From Pseudomonadota bacterium (GTDB taxonomy: Bacteria; Pseudomonadota; Alphaproteobacteria; Micropepsales; Micropepsaceae): a stretch of 36,491 bases of DNA. The translations under genes and the position numbers were made by a program. Location of the stretch: assembly GCA_021808875.1 (NCBI GenBank), contig JAKBAU010000008.1, positions 1 to 36,491 of the forward strand, read 5' to 3'. This document shows positions 1-6,556 of the stretch, piece after piece; the stretch's first letter is position 1; every line of letters starts with the position of its first letter. Under the pieces are notes generated by a model. That model was not told where the DNA came from. It was given only the letters and a program-made list of their open reading frames with translations, and did not search any database.

Positions 1-11
1 ATGCGGTTCGT

Positions 12-944
12 TCAGGGAAGCCATGATTTGATGGCCTCGAAATTGGCGTCCATCGCTTCTAGCCATTTTTTGACACGCGAGCGGTCGAATGGGCCGAGCG
101 GCGTGTCGGCCCGCCCGGCCCGCCCCTCGACCGCTTCTTGGAATTTCAGGCGCCGGACCTCGACCTGCTGCGCGGCAATGAGACGTGGCATGAAAACAGG
201 CACGGCGCCGTCGGCGACGGCTTTCCGGAATACGCTATGGCGGTATATCCGCGCGAATGCCGCTTCTCTTGTGTCGCCAAGCTCGGCGAGCGCTTCATTC
301 AGGATGACGGCCGTAGCGGTCGGCTTGAACCCCAGCCCCTGCAAGGTGGCGAGCGGTGACAAATCCTCTTCCTGCGGCCCCACGGTATGAAACAGCACGA
401 CGGCAAATCCCTGGGCCTCGAAAAGCGCCGCGAGGTCTGGAAGCTGCTCGACGAGGCGGCGCAGCGTGGTGTCACCGCCGCCAAGATCCACCAGGAGTGA
501 CGCCTGCTCCTGCAAGGCATGCTGCAGGAGCCTGTCCAACCATTTGAGGGCCGAGGACGGTTCGGACGCCTCGGGAGGCCGCGCGACATTTTCGATATAT
601 CGGGAAAACGTATCATTGGTCGTGTCCATGTCGGCCATCAGCAACGGCGTTCCGCGCGCCAATGCCGATTCCGCCAGCCAGCGTATGCCCGTTGTCTTGC
701 CGGTTTTGCCGCGGCCGGCCCAGAACGCCACCTTTCTTTTGGCGGCGAGGTCGAGTTTGCTGGTGACGCGCAGTGGGGATGAGTCAGCGGATGGTTCTCT
801 CAAACTCATCAATTCCATCTCCGGCCCGGCATCGTCCGCCTTCAGAAAATCAAACGTCAGATTGGCCGTTTCCGCGGAGGATGAGCGTCCAGCGCTTGGA
901 AACTGAAGCAGCCCGTGCGGATCTTCGTTCTTCGGTGTGGACAT
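12..944 (-). CDS. traL-like: TraL/MinD-like P-loop ATPase of the conjugative relaxosome region
   Basis: A 310-aa soluble protein with a ParA/MinD-type nucleotide-binding core. The P-loop reads GRGKTGKTT at about residues 78-86, followed by an aspartate-rich strand (LLMADMDTTND) and a second acidic strand (SLLVDLGGGDTT) in the position of the switch/Walker B region. The first ~70 residues look disordered. AAAGGAG lies 6 nt before the ATG, supporting this start. It sits 27 nt downstream of a TraK-like gene on the same strand, which matches the traK-traL order of IncP plasmids, where TraL is a MinD-like ATPase in the relaxosome operon. The P-loop is odd: the signature lysine of the KGGxGKT form is arginine here. 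A partitioning (ParA) or VirC1-like role is possible, but no ParB-like partner is seen. Family is fairly sure; the exact name is inference from gene order. Confidence 0.72.
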   Translation of the reverse strand: MSTPKNEDPHGLLQFPSAGRSSSAETANLTFDFLKADDAGPEMELMSLREPSADSSPLRVTSKLDLAAKRKVAFWAGRGKTGKTTGIRWLAESALARGTPLLMADMDTTNDTFSRYIENVARPPEASEPSSALKWLDRLLQHALQEQASLLVDLGGGDTTLRRLVEQLPDLAALFEAQGFAVVLFHTVGPQEEDLSPLATLQGLGFKPTATAVILNEALAELGDTREAAFARIYRHSVFRKAVADGAVPVFMPRLIAAQQVEVRRLKFQEAVEGRAGRADTPLGPFDRSRVKKWLEAMDANFEAIKSWLP

Positions 945-971
945 TGCTCACTCCTTTGGCTCGGCCGGTGT

Positions 972-1511
972 TCAGGGGGGGGGTTTCTTGCCGGTCAGTT
1001 GCTCCATGACCTCAATGTAGTGCTGGGACGGGGGAGGGCCTGAACTCCTTGGCCGTTGTGTTCTTATGTCACCGCCGCGACGGCGCTCATCCCAGTCGAT
1101 GAAGCGTGCGAGTTTGAATTCCGGTTCGGTAAATTCTTCCCGGAATGCTGTGAACCCCTGTAGAGGGTCGGCGGATGTCGGAGGAGCTGCCATTGCAGGA
1201 ACTGCTTGGGTCTCCTCCAATGAAGCTGGCACCTTGCGGCGGGCGTATCCTTTCAATGGTGCGCGAGCACGATGAAAATCACTTTGCAACCAGGCCGCTG
1301 TCCATCTCTTCTCGGTCTGATATTTTATCCCGGCTTCTTCCAGGGCGTCCGCGAGGTTTGCCCAGCGCCATTCGCCATGCACGAGTTTCAGCAGCATCCC
1401 GGCATGCCGCCGCAGCCAGGGCCGCAGAGGTTCGCCGGGCGTCCACCGGGCGCGCAGCCGCTTCGCCAATGCGGCAATTTCTTCCTGGGACCGGATACGC
1501 TTGCGTGCCAT
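972..1511 (-). CDS. TraK-like small basic protein (putative oriT-binding)
   Basis: About 179 aa from the ATG at 1511, which has GGAG 9 nt upstream; GTG and TTG codons directly before it are possible alternatives. The first 80 residues are basic and tryptophan-rich (RARWTPGEPLRPWLRR, then HGEWRWANLADALEEAGIKY, then WTAAWLQSDFHRARAPLKGY), which reads as a helix-turn-helix of the kind seen in IncP TraK-like proteins: helix, 'G-I-x-Y', then a recognition segment. The C-terminal half is proline-rich and of low complexity, ending in a poly-proline tail coded by a run of nine C (minus strand). It is followed by a TraL/MinD-like ATPase, and a pair of 22-bp direct repeats lies about 100 bp upstream. 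I infer a DNA-binding accessory protein of conjugation. It could equally be an unrelated plasmid regulator. Confidence 0.5.
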   Translation of the reverse strand: MARKRIRSQEEIAALAKRLRARWTPGEPLRPWLRRHAGMLLKLVHGEWRWANLADALEEAGIKYQTEKRWTAAWLQSDFHRARAPLKGYARRKVPASLEETQAVPAMAAPPTSADPLQGFTAFREEFTEPEFKLARFIDWDERRRGGDIRTQRPRSSGPPPSQHYIEVMEQLTGKKPPP

Positions 1512-1612
1512 CACCAACAGCTCCGTTCGTACCTTTGGGCCGAATTTTGCTGTTCTGACTCAGAATATCAAGATGTAGTTTTGAATCTATGAGGCAGGCC
1601 CTAATGCTATCC

Positions 1613-1656
1613 TTACCTCAATCCTCATCTCAACTTACCTCATTCCTCATCTCTTT
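1613..1656. repeat. Two tandem 22-bp direct repeats, candidate iterons or oriT accessory sites
   Basis: Copies at 1613-1634 and 1635-1656 abut each other. Both share TTACCTCA, one variable base, then TCCTCATCTC, and differ mainly in the last three bases. Each unit contains the motif CCTCA twice. They lie about 100 bp upstream of the TraK-like gene, where IncP plasmids have the TraK-binding part of oriT. A replication iteron array would normally have more copies and a rep gene beside it; none is seen. Confidence 0.5.
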
Positions 1657-2052
1657 TCAGCGGCACGAATTTGTTGCAAAATACTGTCTATCTCTAATAG
1701 ACCAAGGAACCCTAGCGGGTTCTTTTCTGGTCGTTCTGATATCGTTTCCCATAGAGCAATTTCGAAAAAGCATCACACAATCCTTGTCGCGCATATCTAT
1801 TGATCTAACATAAACAAAATTTAAGATTTTCCGGAGAGAAAACTTAATAAACCAAGAAGGTGGCTCCGGCATTTCGCCGACGCGATGTTCAGTAAGTGCA
1901 GAAGACCTCATTCGCGACCATCGACGAAAATCTTCAAATGCCAGTAAGGTGGTTGGAATTCCAAGACGCGTTGAGTTATCCAATGAAATGACTCGCGATC
2001 GGCCAGAACCGGCCACAGGCGGCAAGAGAAAGCGCGCTGTTTGAGTAAACAT
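1657..2052 (-). CDS. Unrecognised 131-aa ORF downstream of the LysR gene
   Basis: The reading frame starts 7 nt after the LysR stop and runs on the same strand. The first half (a short stretch ending LAFEDFRRWSRM, then MPEPPSWFIKFSLR) looks protein-like, while the second half has irregular composition. I recognise no family. The DNA here is visibly AT-richer than the transfer genes, so an open frame of this length carries some weight. It could be a degraded gene or chance. No clear ribosome binding site is seen other than coupling to the upstream stop. Confidence 0.3.
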   Translation of the reverse strand: MFTQTARFLLPPVAGSGRSRVISLDNSTRLGIPTTLLAFEDFRRWSRMRSSALTEHRVGEMPEPPSWFIKFSLRKILNFVYVRSIDMRDKDCVMLFRNCSMGNDIRTTRKEPARVPWSIRDRQYFATNSCR

Positions 2053-2059
2053 TTTACCG

Positions 2060-2968
2060 TTAGCTATCGGAATAAAACGCGGAACCCGGCACGGGGCGCA
2101 GGAAAATCTCTGACTTAATATAATCTATAAGTACCCGAATTCGCGGGATGTCCTTGATCTTTTTGTGACATGATAACCAGAATCGTAGCGACGCAGAATA
2201 TCCATTGAGCTCGATGAGCCTAAGATTGGGTTCCCTATTCAACACCCCGATGGGTTGCAGGCTGATACCCACACCGTTCTTTGTTGCCTCGCCAAGAGCC
2301 CAAGATGAATTGGTCCGGTAAGAGACATTTTTACTATCCTGGACGATCTGGGCCCAGATTTTCCACTCGTTATCCTTGGGGTAGTGCAGATGATCGCAAA
2401 TCCGGTGATGTTTGAGATCATCTAGGCTTTTGGGTGTGCCGTATGTCTTCAAATACTCCGTCGAAGCGACTGGACGTAGAATCATTTTGTTTTCACTCAA
2501 TATTACAGCGTCGGGATCCTCCGGCTGGTGCCATGATAGCGCAATATCTGTTCCTTTGGCGCCAGTTTCCGGCATGCTCGGCGAGCAAATGATTTCCACC
2601 GTGACACCCGGATAACGCCGATGAAATTCCTTCATTCTTGGCGGCAACCAATAGCCGCCGATGCCATCCGAGACGGCGAGGCGAATATTTCCCGAAAGCG
2701 CTTTCTCCTGAGCAGCTCTGGCTTCAATAAGTTTTACCCTGCCTTCCATCTCGGTCACCAACTTCGCGATCGCTTCGGCGGTAGGTGTAAGCATAATGCC
2801 TTGAACGGTTCTATGGAAAAGTTCGACGCCCAACTCGCGTTCAAGATTTTGAATCCGCCGGCTCATCGTTGATTGGCTGACAGAGCCGTTCTCTGCCGCC
2901 GCGGAAAAGCTCTGTGCCCGCGCAACCTGAAGAAAAAGCTTAAGTTCGTCCCAATCTGTGTTGAACAT
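2060..2968 (-). CDS. LysR-family transcriptional regulator
   Basis: The protein is about 302 aa when started at the ATG at 2968, so that it begins MFNTDWDELKLFLQVA; an upstream ATG at 2992 would add eight residues, and neither has a good Shine-Dalgarno. The N-terminal winged helix-turn-helix is textbook LysR: SFSAAAENGSVSQSTMSRRI followed by LERELGVELFHRT (about residues 20-60). The rest is the effector-binding domain, beginning GNIRLAVSDGIGGYWLP and with the FHRRYPGVTVEI segment typical of the family. The C-terminus lacks long hydrophobic stretches, so it is cytoplasmic. It is divergent from a GNAT-type acyltransferase with a 147-bp gap, the usual arrangement for a LysR regulator and its target, so control of that gene is likely. 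Its effector is unknown. Family very sure. Confidence 0.93.
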   Translation of the reverse strand: MFNTDWDELKLFLQVARAQSFSAAAENGSVSQSTMSRRIQNLERELGVELFHRTVQGIMLTPTAEAIAKLVTEMEGRVKLIEARAAQEKALSGNIRLAVSDGIGGYWLPPRMKEFHRRYPGVTVEIICSPSMPETGAKGTDIALSWHQPEDPDAVILSENKMILRPVASTEYLKTYGTPKSLDDLKHHRICDHLHYPKDNEWKIWAQIVQDSKNVSYRTNSSWALGEATKNGVGISLQPIGVLNREPNLRLIELNGYSASLRFWLSCHKKIKDIPRIRVLIDYIKSEIFLRPVPGSAFYSDS

Positions 2969-2997
2969 AGCGATCCATAATTGCATCGACATTATGC

Positions 2998-3012
2998 AAA
3001 ATCAAGTATTTT
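2998..3012. promoter_or_regulatory. Candidate LysR operator between lysR and the acyltransferase gene
   Basis: AAAAT-CAAGT-ATTTT is an AT-rich interrupted dyad of the T-N11-A style bound by LysR regulators, placed in the divergent intergenic region 30 bp upstream of the LysR start. The surrounding sequence is AT-rich, so chance matches are likely. Confidence 0.3.
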
Positions 3013-3115
3013 TGAATTCATAAATCTACGCTATTGGTCGGCTTGGGATTTGTCCATGTGGTGCAAACTAGAAATCATGGAGAGGCGAACCCGAGTTGTA
3101 AGGAGCTGATCGAAG

Positions 3116-3718
3116 ATGACGGATCCCAGCATCACCAATAATTTAGAACACTCTAGATTAATAGTCATTCCCGTCTGCGGATGGGACGACTTGATGAAAG
3201 TAATGGCGATCCGTGCCGCAGTATATCTCGGAGAAGGGGGCCGTTCCTATTGCCATGAATTCGATGGCAACGATCACCACGCGACGCATATTTTGGCGCT
3301 TGTCGATGGTGAGCCTGCAGGCTGCTGTCGAATAAGGTATTTCGGCGACTTCGCGAAACCCGAACGCCTTGCGGTTTTGCCAAGATTCCGAACTGGTCGA
3401 TACGGGAAACGTGGTGTTCCTTATGAAGTCGCGGCCTTTGCCTTCTCCTTCTGCGCGAGGAAGGGCTTTCGAACAATCTACGGCCACGCTGTAGAATCCT
3501 TAGTTCGTTTCTGGGCGCGATTCGGCACCGCTCCGATGCCTGACGGGCACTTTGATATCGAAGGTTATCGGTGCGTTGCGATGTCAGGAGAGATTGAACT
3601 TCCTGAAGATGTTTTAGGACTTCACTCTGGCCACTTGGTTCTCGTGCGTCGCGAAGGTAGCTGGGATGTTCCCGGCCTCCTGGAGGCTTACAGGCCGGTG
3701 GAGCCAGTCGCCGCGTGA
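3116..3718 (+). CDS. GNAT-superfamily N-acyltransferase
   Basis: 200 aa, soluble. Residues ~25-150 follow the GNAT fold: VMAIRAAVYLGEGG (helix 1), ATHILALVDGEPAGCCRIRYF (strands 2-3), ERLAVLPRFRTGRYGKRGVPYEVAAFAFSFCARKGF (motif A, with the acyl-CoA loop RTGRYGKRG), then IYGHAVESLVRFWARFG (motif B). An EFDGND stretch precedes the core, and the N-terminal pattern R-x-x-V with a following E-x-D recalls acyl-homoserine-lactone synthases, which share the GNAT fold, but conserved LuxI positions cannot be confirmed by eye. AAGGAG lies 10 nt before the ATG. It is divergent from the LysR gene and 59 nt upstream of an AraC gene. Substrate unknown; acylation of an amine or small molecule is the inference. 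Confidence 0.75.
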   Translation: MTDPSITNNLEHSRLIVIPVCGWDDLMKVMAIRAAVYLGEGGRSYCHEFDGNDHHATHILALVDGEPAGCCRIRYFGDFAKPERLAVLPRFRTGRYGKRGVPYEVAAFAFSFCARKGFRTIYGHAVESLVRFWARFGTAPMPDGHFDIEGYRCVAMSGEIELPEDVLGLHSGHLVLVRREGSWDVPGLLEAYRPVEPVAA

Positions 3719-3777
3719 ACGGATATGATCAGAAAGCCCCTTAGGACGAAAAGCCGTCTGTCTGTGCTGGAGCGAAC

Positions 3778-4713
3778 ATGACGCCTCCCAGTACGTGTGT
3801 GAGCTTGCAGGTGGTTCCAGAGAACACGCCGACAGAGCTTATAGATTTCGTGAGTCGCGTAAGTCTTCCACGGCATATTGAAATTACGCATCGTGTAACG
3901 GCTGGTTCGGTAACTATAGGCCGTTATGTGCTCAAGCCTAATCCCGGCGCGTTTATCGGCACGACGCAATACGCGGTCGCGGTTCACGAGGGAGCGCCAT
4001 TCGAGATGGAGTGGCTGCTCCCCGGTAGCGAGATCCTTCAACGAAAGCTGATGGAACCGGGCGATGTCCATATCCATCCCTGGGATACGCTCGTCTATAA
4101 GCGTTGGCAGGCATCCTCGCGCATGCTGTTCATGGCCATCGATCGTAACTTCCTTGGGCAAATTGTCGACGAAGTGTACGACCGGCGCTTTATCGAGCTG
4201 AGACCGCGGATCGGCATCCGCGATCCGGTGATCGAGGGCATCGCCGAAGCCTGGCGGGAGGAATTGCGGGAGCAGGGCGTGGGAGGAAGAATTCATGCCG
4301 AAGCGCTTGCGACCACATTGATCGTGCATCTATTCAGACCGTATGGCGAGGGTGGTGCCAACGCCCAGGCGGCTACCGGCGGCATGACGGGACCACGCCT
4401 GCGCCGGGTTGTCGAGTATATAGAGGCGCACTTCAGCGAGGATCTCAGCCTTTGCACGCTCGCATCCCTCGTTGGTGTCAGCGTGCATCATTTCAATGAC
4501 GTGTTCAAAGCAGAGACCGGAGTGGCGCCGCACCATTTCCTGATCGAGCGGCGGGTTCACCGCGCAAAGGAGTTGCTGCTTGGGAGCAGTATGCCGATTG
4601 CGGAAGTCGCCGTCGCCGTGGGATTCTCCGGCCAAAGTCATTTTTCCCTGCATTTTCGGCGGTTGACGGGTACGACGCCGGCGCGCTTTCGGCTGGCCGG
4701 AAAATCTGGCTGA
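3778..4713 (+). CDS. AraC-family transcriptional regulator
   Basis: 311 aa. The C-terminal ~100 residues carry the two helix-turn-helix motifs of AraC/XylS proteins: RRVVEYIEAHFSEDLSLCTLASLVGVSVHHFNDVFKAETG, then RVHRAKELLLGSSMPIAEVAVAVGFSGQSHFSLHFRRLTGTTPARFR (written here in parts: AKELLL, IAEVAVAVGF, HFSLHFRR). The N-terminal ~190 residues are a sensor-type domain with no recognisable ligand motif. GGAG at 3769 is 5 nt before the ATG. It follows the acyltransferase gene closely on the same strand, so the two may be co-transcribed. An 8-bp inverted repeat (CTGTCATA at 4748, TATGACAG at 4791) follows the stop. It lies just before the virB operon; control of conjugation is conceivable but not shown. 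Confidence 0.92.
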   Translation: MTPPSTCVSLQVVPENTPTELIDFVSRVSLPRHIEITHRVTAGSVTIGRYVLKPNPGAFIGTTQYAVAVHEGAPFEMEWLLPGSEILQRKLMEPGDVHIHPWDTLVYKRWQASSRMLFMAIDRNFLGQIVDEVYDRRFIELRPRIGIRDPVIEGIAEAWREELREQGVGGRIHAEALATTLIVHLFRPYGEGGANAQAATGGMTGPRLRRVVEYIEAHFSEDLSLCTLASLVGVSVHHFNDVFKAETGVAPHHFLIERRVHRAKELLLGSSMPIAEVAVAVGFSGQSHFSLHFRRLTGTTPARFRLAGKSG

Positions 4714-4880
4714 CGGGACGGCAGACCAGCAAGCCCAGGTCAACAGGCTGTCATATTTCTATCTGGCAATCGCCAAAATGTCCCGGCAATTATGACAGAC
4801 TTTCTACCTGGTATTTATGAAAACTCTATGCAGGGTTGTAGCTTCTGAAGACGCCGTGGCCCTGTAGTAGGCCCGCGCGC

Positions 4881-4911
4881 GTCGTGTGGCTCAAAGAAAA
4901 AGCCACACGAC
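4881..4911. promoter_or_regulatory. Perfect 11-bp hairpin upstream of the virB operon
   Basis: GTCGTGTGGCT (4881-4891) pairs with AGCCACACGAC (4901-4911) around a 9-nt A-rich loop. GTGTGGC recurs at 4934-4940 as part of the next hairpin. There is no T-tract, so an operator dyad for a transfer repressor fits better than a rho-independent terminator, though neither is proven. Confidence 0.5.
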
Positions 4912-4936
4912 ACGGCATGTCGGAATCGTGATCGTG

Positions 4937-4965
4937 TGGCATGGCGGTTGGAGAGTGCCATGCCA
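4937..4965 (+). promoter_or_regulatory. Hairpin covering the ribosome binding site and ATG of virB1
   Basis: TGGCATGGC (4937-4945) pairs with GCCATGCCA (4957-4965) around an 11-nt loop. The loop holds GGAGAG (4950-4955), the only Shine-Dalgarno-like sequence here, and the 3' arm contains the ATG at 4960. If this is the true start, folding of the mRNA would block translation of the first T4SS gene. Confidence 0.4.
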
Positions 4966-5871
4966 ATAAATGTGTGCGCGCTGGCGCACTGCAACGTGAA
5001 TTGCATTGCCCGGACAAAACGCCGCCGGATCGCCGAACGCGGCCTCGGTACGGCGGCAGGCAACGATTCCGTCCCGCATCGTAAAGTGCCTTCACACTAC
5101 TCTATTGTCACCTCGATCACTCCTTTTATTTTTGCGCTCCCGCTCGCTACGCAGGCCGCGCCGCTGTCTCAGACTGAATTCACGGCATTAGCGGTACGCT
5201 GCGCGCCGGCGGTGCCAGTAGCGACACTGGAGGCGGTCGCCCGGACGGAGAGCGGCCTCGATCCATGGGCGCTCCACGACAATACGACGAGCCGGAAAGA
5301 GGACGCAGGCAGCCTGGAGCTTGCGGCCACCGACGCCAGCCAATGGGTCGGGCGTGGAGATTCCGTTGATATCGGATTGATGCAGATAAACGCGGCAAAT
5401 TTACACGCGTTGGGTATGACGGTTACGGATGCGCTCGATCCCTGTGAGTCGCTCGCGGGAGGTGCTGCGGTCCTGCGCGCGGCTTATGGCGGCGGTGTCA
5501 CCCCAGCGGCGCAACAGGCCGCGCTACTCATGGCCTTGTCCCGCTACAATACCGGCACGCCGTTTCAGGGGATCATGAATGGCTATGTCCATACGGTTTT
5601 AGAAAATGCCGGGAAGGGGGATGAGGCGCTGCCAATCCCGCTGTCACCCGTACAGCCATCGTTGCTCGCCAAACCGAACGCACCGCCGTCATGGAATATA
5701 TCGGCGGTGGGCATCTACGCCCAGCAACACGGCGCCTCGTGGGTCATTGAATTCGCGCCGGCGCCGACCATCGCTGGAGCTTCACCGGACACACAGCTTA
5801 TCACGGCCGCGCGCGAGCAACTGCCGGCGGAGGGCACTACAAATCTCTCAACACCGCCAACGACGAGGTGA
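4960..5871 (+). CDS. virB1: VirB1-like lytic transglycosylase
   Basis: A lytic transglycosylase-fold enzyme that opens peptidoglycan for assembly of the T4SS. The catalytic glutamate is in VARTESGLDPWA, followed by DIGLMQINAAN and ALSRYNTG, the three conserved blocks of the SLT/VirB1 family. A hydrophobic segment (ITPFIFALPLATQAAP) is a signal peptide. The start is uncertain: the ATG at 4960 has GGAGAG 4 nt before it but puts ~50 cationic residues ahead of the signal peptide, while the GTG at 5086 gives a normal signal peptide but has no ribosome binding site. The C-terminal ~100 residues are proline/alanine-rich with no known fold. First gene of the virB operon, ending 3 nt before virB2. Function sure, start not. 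Confidence 0.85.
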   Translation: MPINVCALAHCNVNCIARTKRRRIAERGLGTAAGNDSVPHRKVPSHYSIVTSITPFIFALPLATQAAPLSQTEFTALAVRCAPAVPVATLEAVARTESGLDPWALHDNTTSRKEDAGSLELAATDASQWVGRGDSVDIGLMQINAANLHALGMTVTDALDPCESLAGGAAVLRAAYGGGVTPAAQQAALLMALSRYNTGTPFQGIMNGYVHTVLENAGKGDEALPIPLSPVQPSLLAKPNAPPSWNISAVGIYAQQHGASWVIEFAPAPTIAGASPDTQLITAAREQLPAEGTTNLSTPPTTR

Positions 5872-5874
5872 CCC

Positions 5875-6219
5875 ATGTCGGGAAAACTCCTTTACCTCTT
5901 TAGACACTCTTTCTTTTGGCCAAACGTGCGTGTCGCGGAGCGCATAAGCGTCACTCTGGCGATATTTACGCTACCGGCCTTGGCCTATGCCCAAACGGTC
6001 ACAGGCGGCACCAGCCCCCAGACCATGATCAACAATGTCTGCACATTCATACTGGGCCCGTTCGGCGCGACAATCGCGGTGCTGGGCCTGATCGGCATTG
6101 GGTTTCTCTTTATGTTCGGGCGCGCGTCGCTCGGCATCATTGCCGGTATCGTGGGCGGCATCGTCATCATGTTTGGCGCTTCCTATCTCGGCCAAACATT
6201 GACGGGCGGCGGGGGCTGA
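5875..6219 (+). CDS. virB2: VirB2/TrbC-family major pilin subunit
   Basis: 114 aa with a long signal sequence (residues ~1-38, ending ALPALAYA-like: FTLPALAYAQ) and two hydrophobic helices in the mature part (FILGPFGATIAVLGLIGIGFL and LGIIAGIVGGIVIMFGASYLG), the two-helix hairpin of VirB2/TrbC pilins. It would be processed and polymerised into the conjugative pilus. The mature size of about 75 residues agrees with the family. GAGGTGACCC precedes the ATG, and it lies between virB1 and virB3, as in the standard order. Confidence 0.9.
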   Translation: MSGKLLYLFRHSFFWPNVRVAERISVTLAIFTLPALAYAQTVTGGTSPQTMINNVCTFILGPFGATIAVLGLIGIGFLFMFGRASLGIIAGIVGGIVIMFGASYLGQTLTGGGG

Positions 6220-6220
6220 G

Positions 6221-6556
6221 ATGGAGCCGCTGGAGACCGACACGCTTCATCTGGCGGCGACTCGCCCAGCGATGTTCATGGGCGTGCCGCTCGCTGTTGG
6301 TGCGATCCTGCTCATGCTGACCGGATTGATTGTCGTCATCTTCAAGAATCCGTTCTACCTGGCGGTCATGCTACCCGTCTGGTTCGGGGCGCGGGAGCTG
6401 GTCGCGCGGGACTACAATGCCGTGGGCGTGACGTTACTCTATCTAAGGACCGCGGGCAGATCGGTTGATAGCATCAGATGGGGCGGTGCATCCGTCTCGC
6501 CGAATCCCATCCGCAGCCGCAATCGCGGCCGAGGCATGATCGATGCTGGGCGATAG
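6221..6556 (+). CDS. virB3: VirB3 inner-membrane protein
   Basis: 111 aa. After a short N-terminus (TLHLAATRPAMFMGVPL, the VirB3-type entry motif) come two adjoining membrane helices (AVGAILLMLTGLIVVIF and PFYLAVMLPVWFGARELVA), then a cytoplasmic tail with ARDYNAVGVTLLYLRT, similar to VirB3 proteins. VirB3 works with VirB4 at the inner-membrane platform. The gene starts 1 nt after virB2 and overlaps virB4 by 14 nt, so translation is probably coupled. Confidence 0.88.
   Translation: MEPLETDTLHLAATRPAMFMGVPLAVGAILLMLTGLIVVIFKNPFYLAVMLPVWFGARELVARDYNAVGVTLLYLRTAGRSVDSIRWGGASVSPNPIRSRNRGRGMIDAGR

Noticed and set aside
4748..4798. CTGTCATA/TATGACAG inverted repeat as a terminator of the AraC gene
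   Set aside because: The 35-nt loop, short arms and no T-tract make a terminator unlikely; it may be an operator but nothing else supports that.
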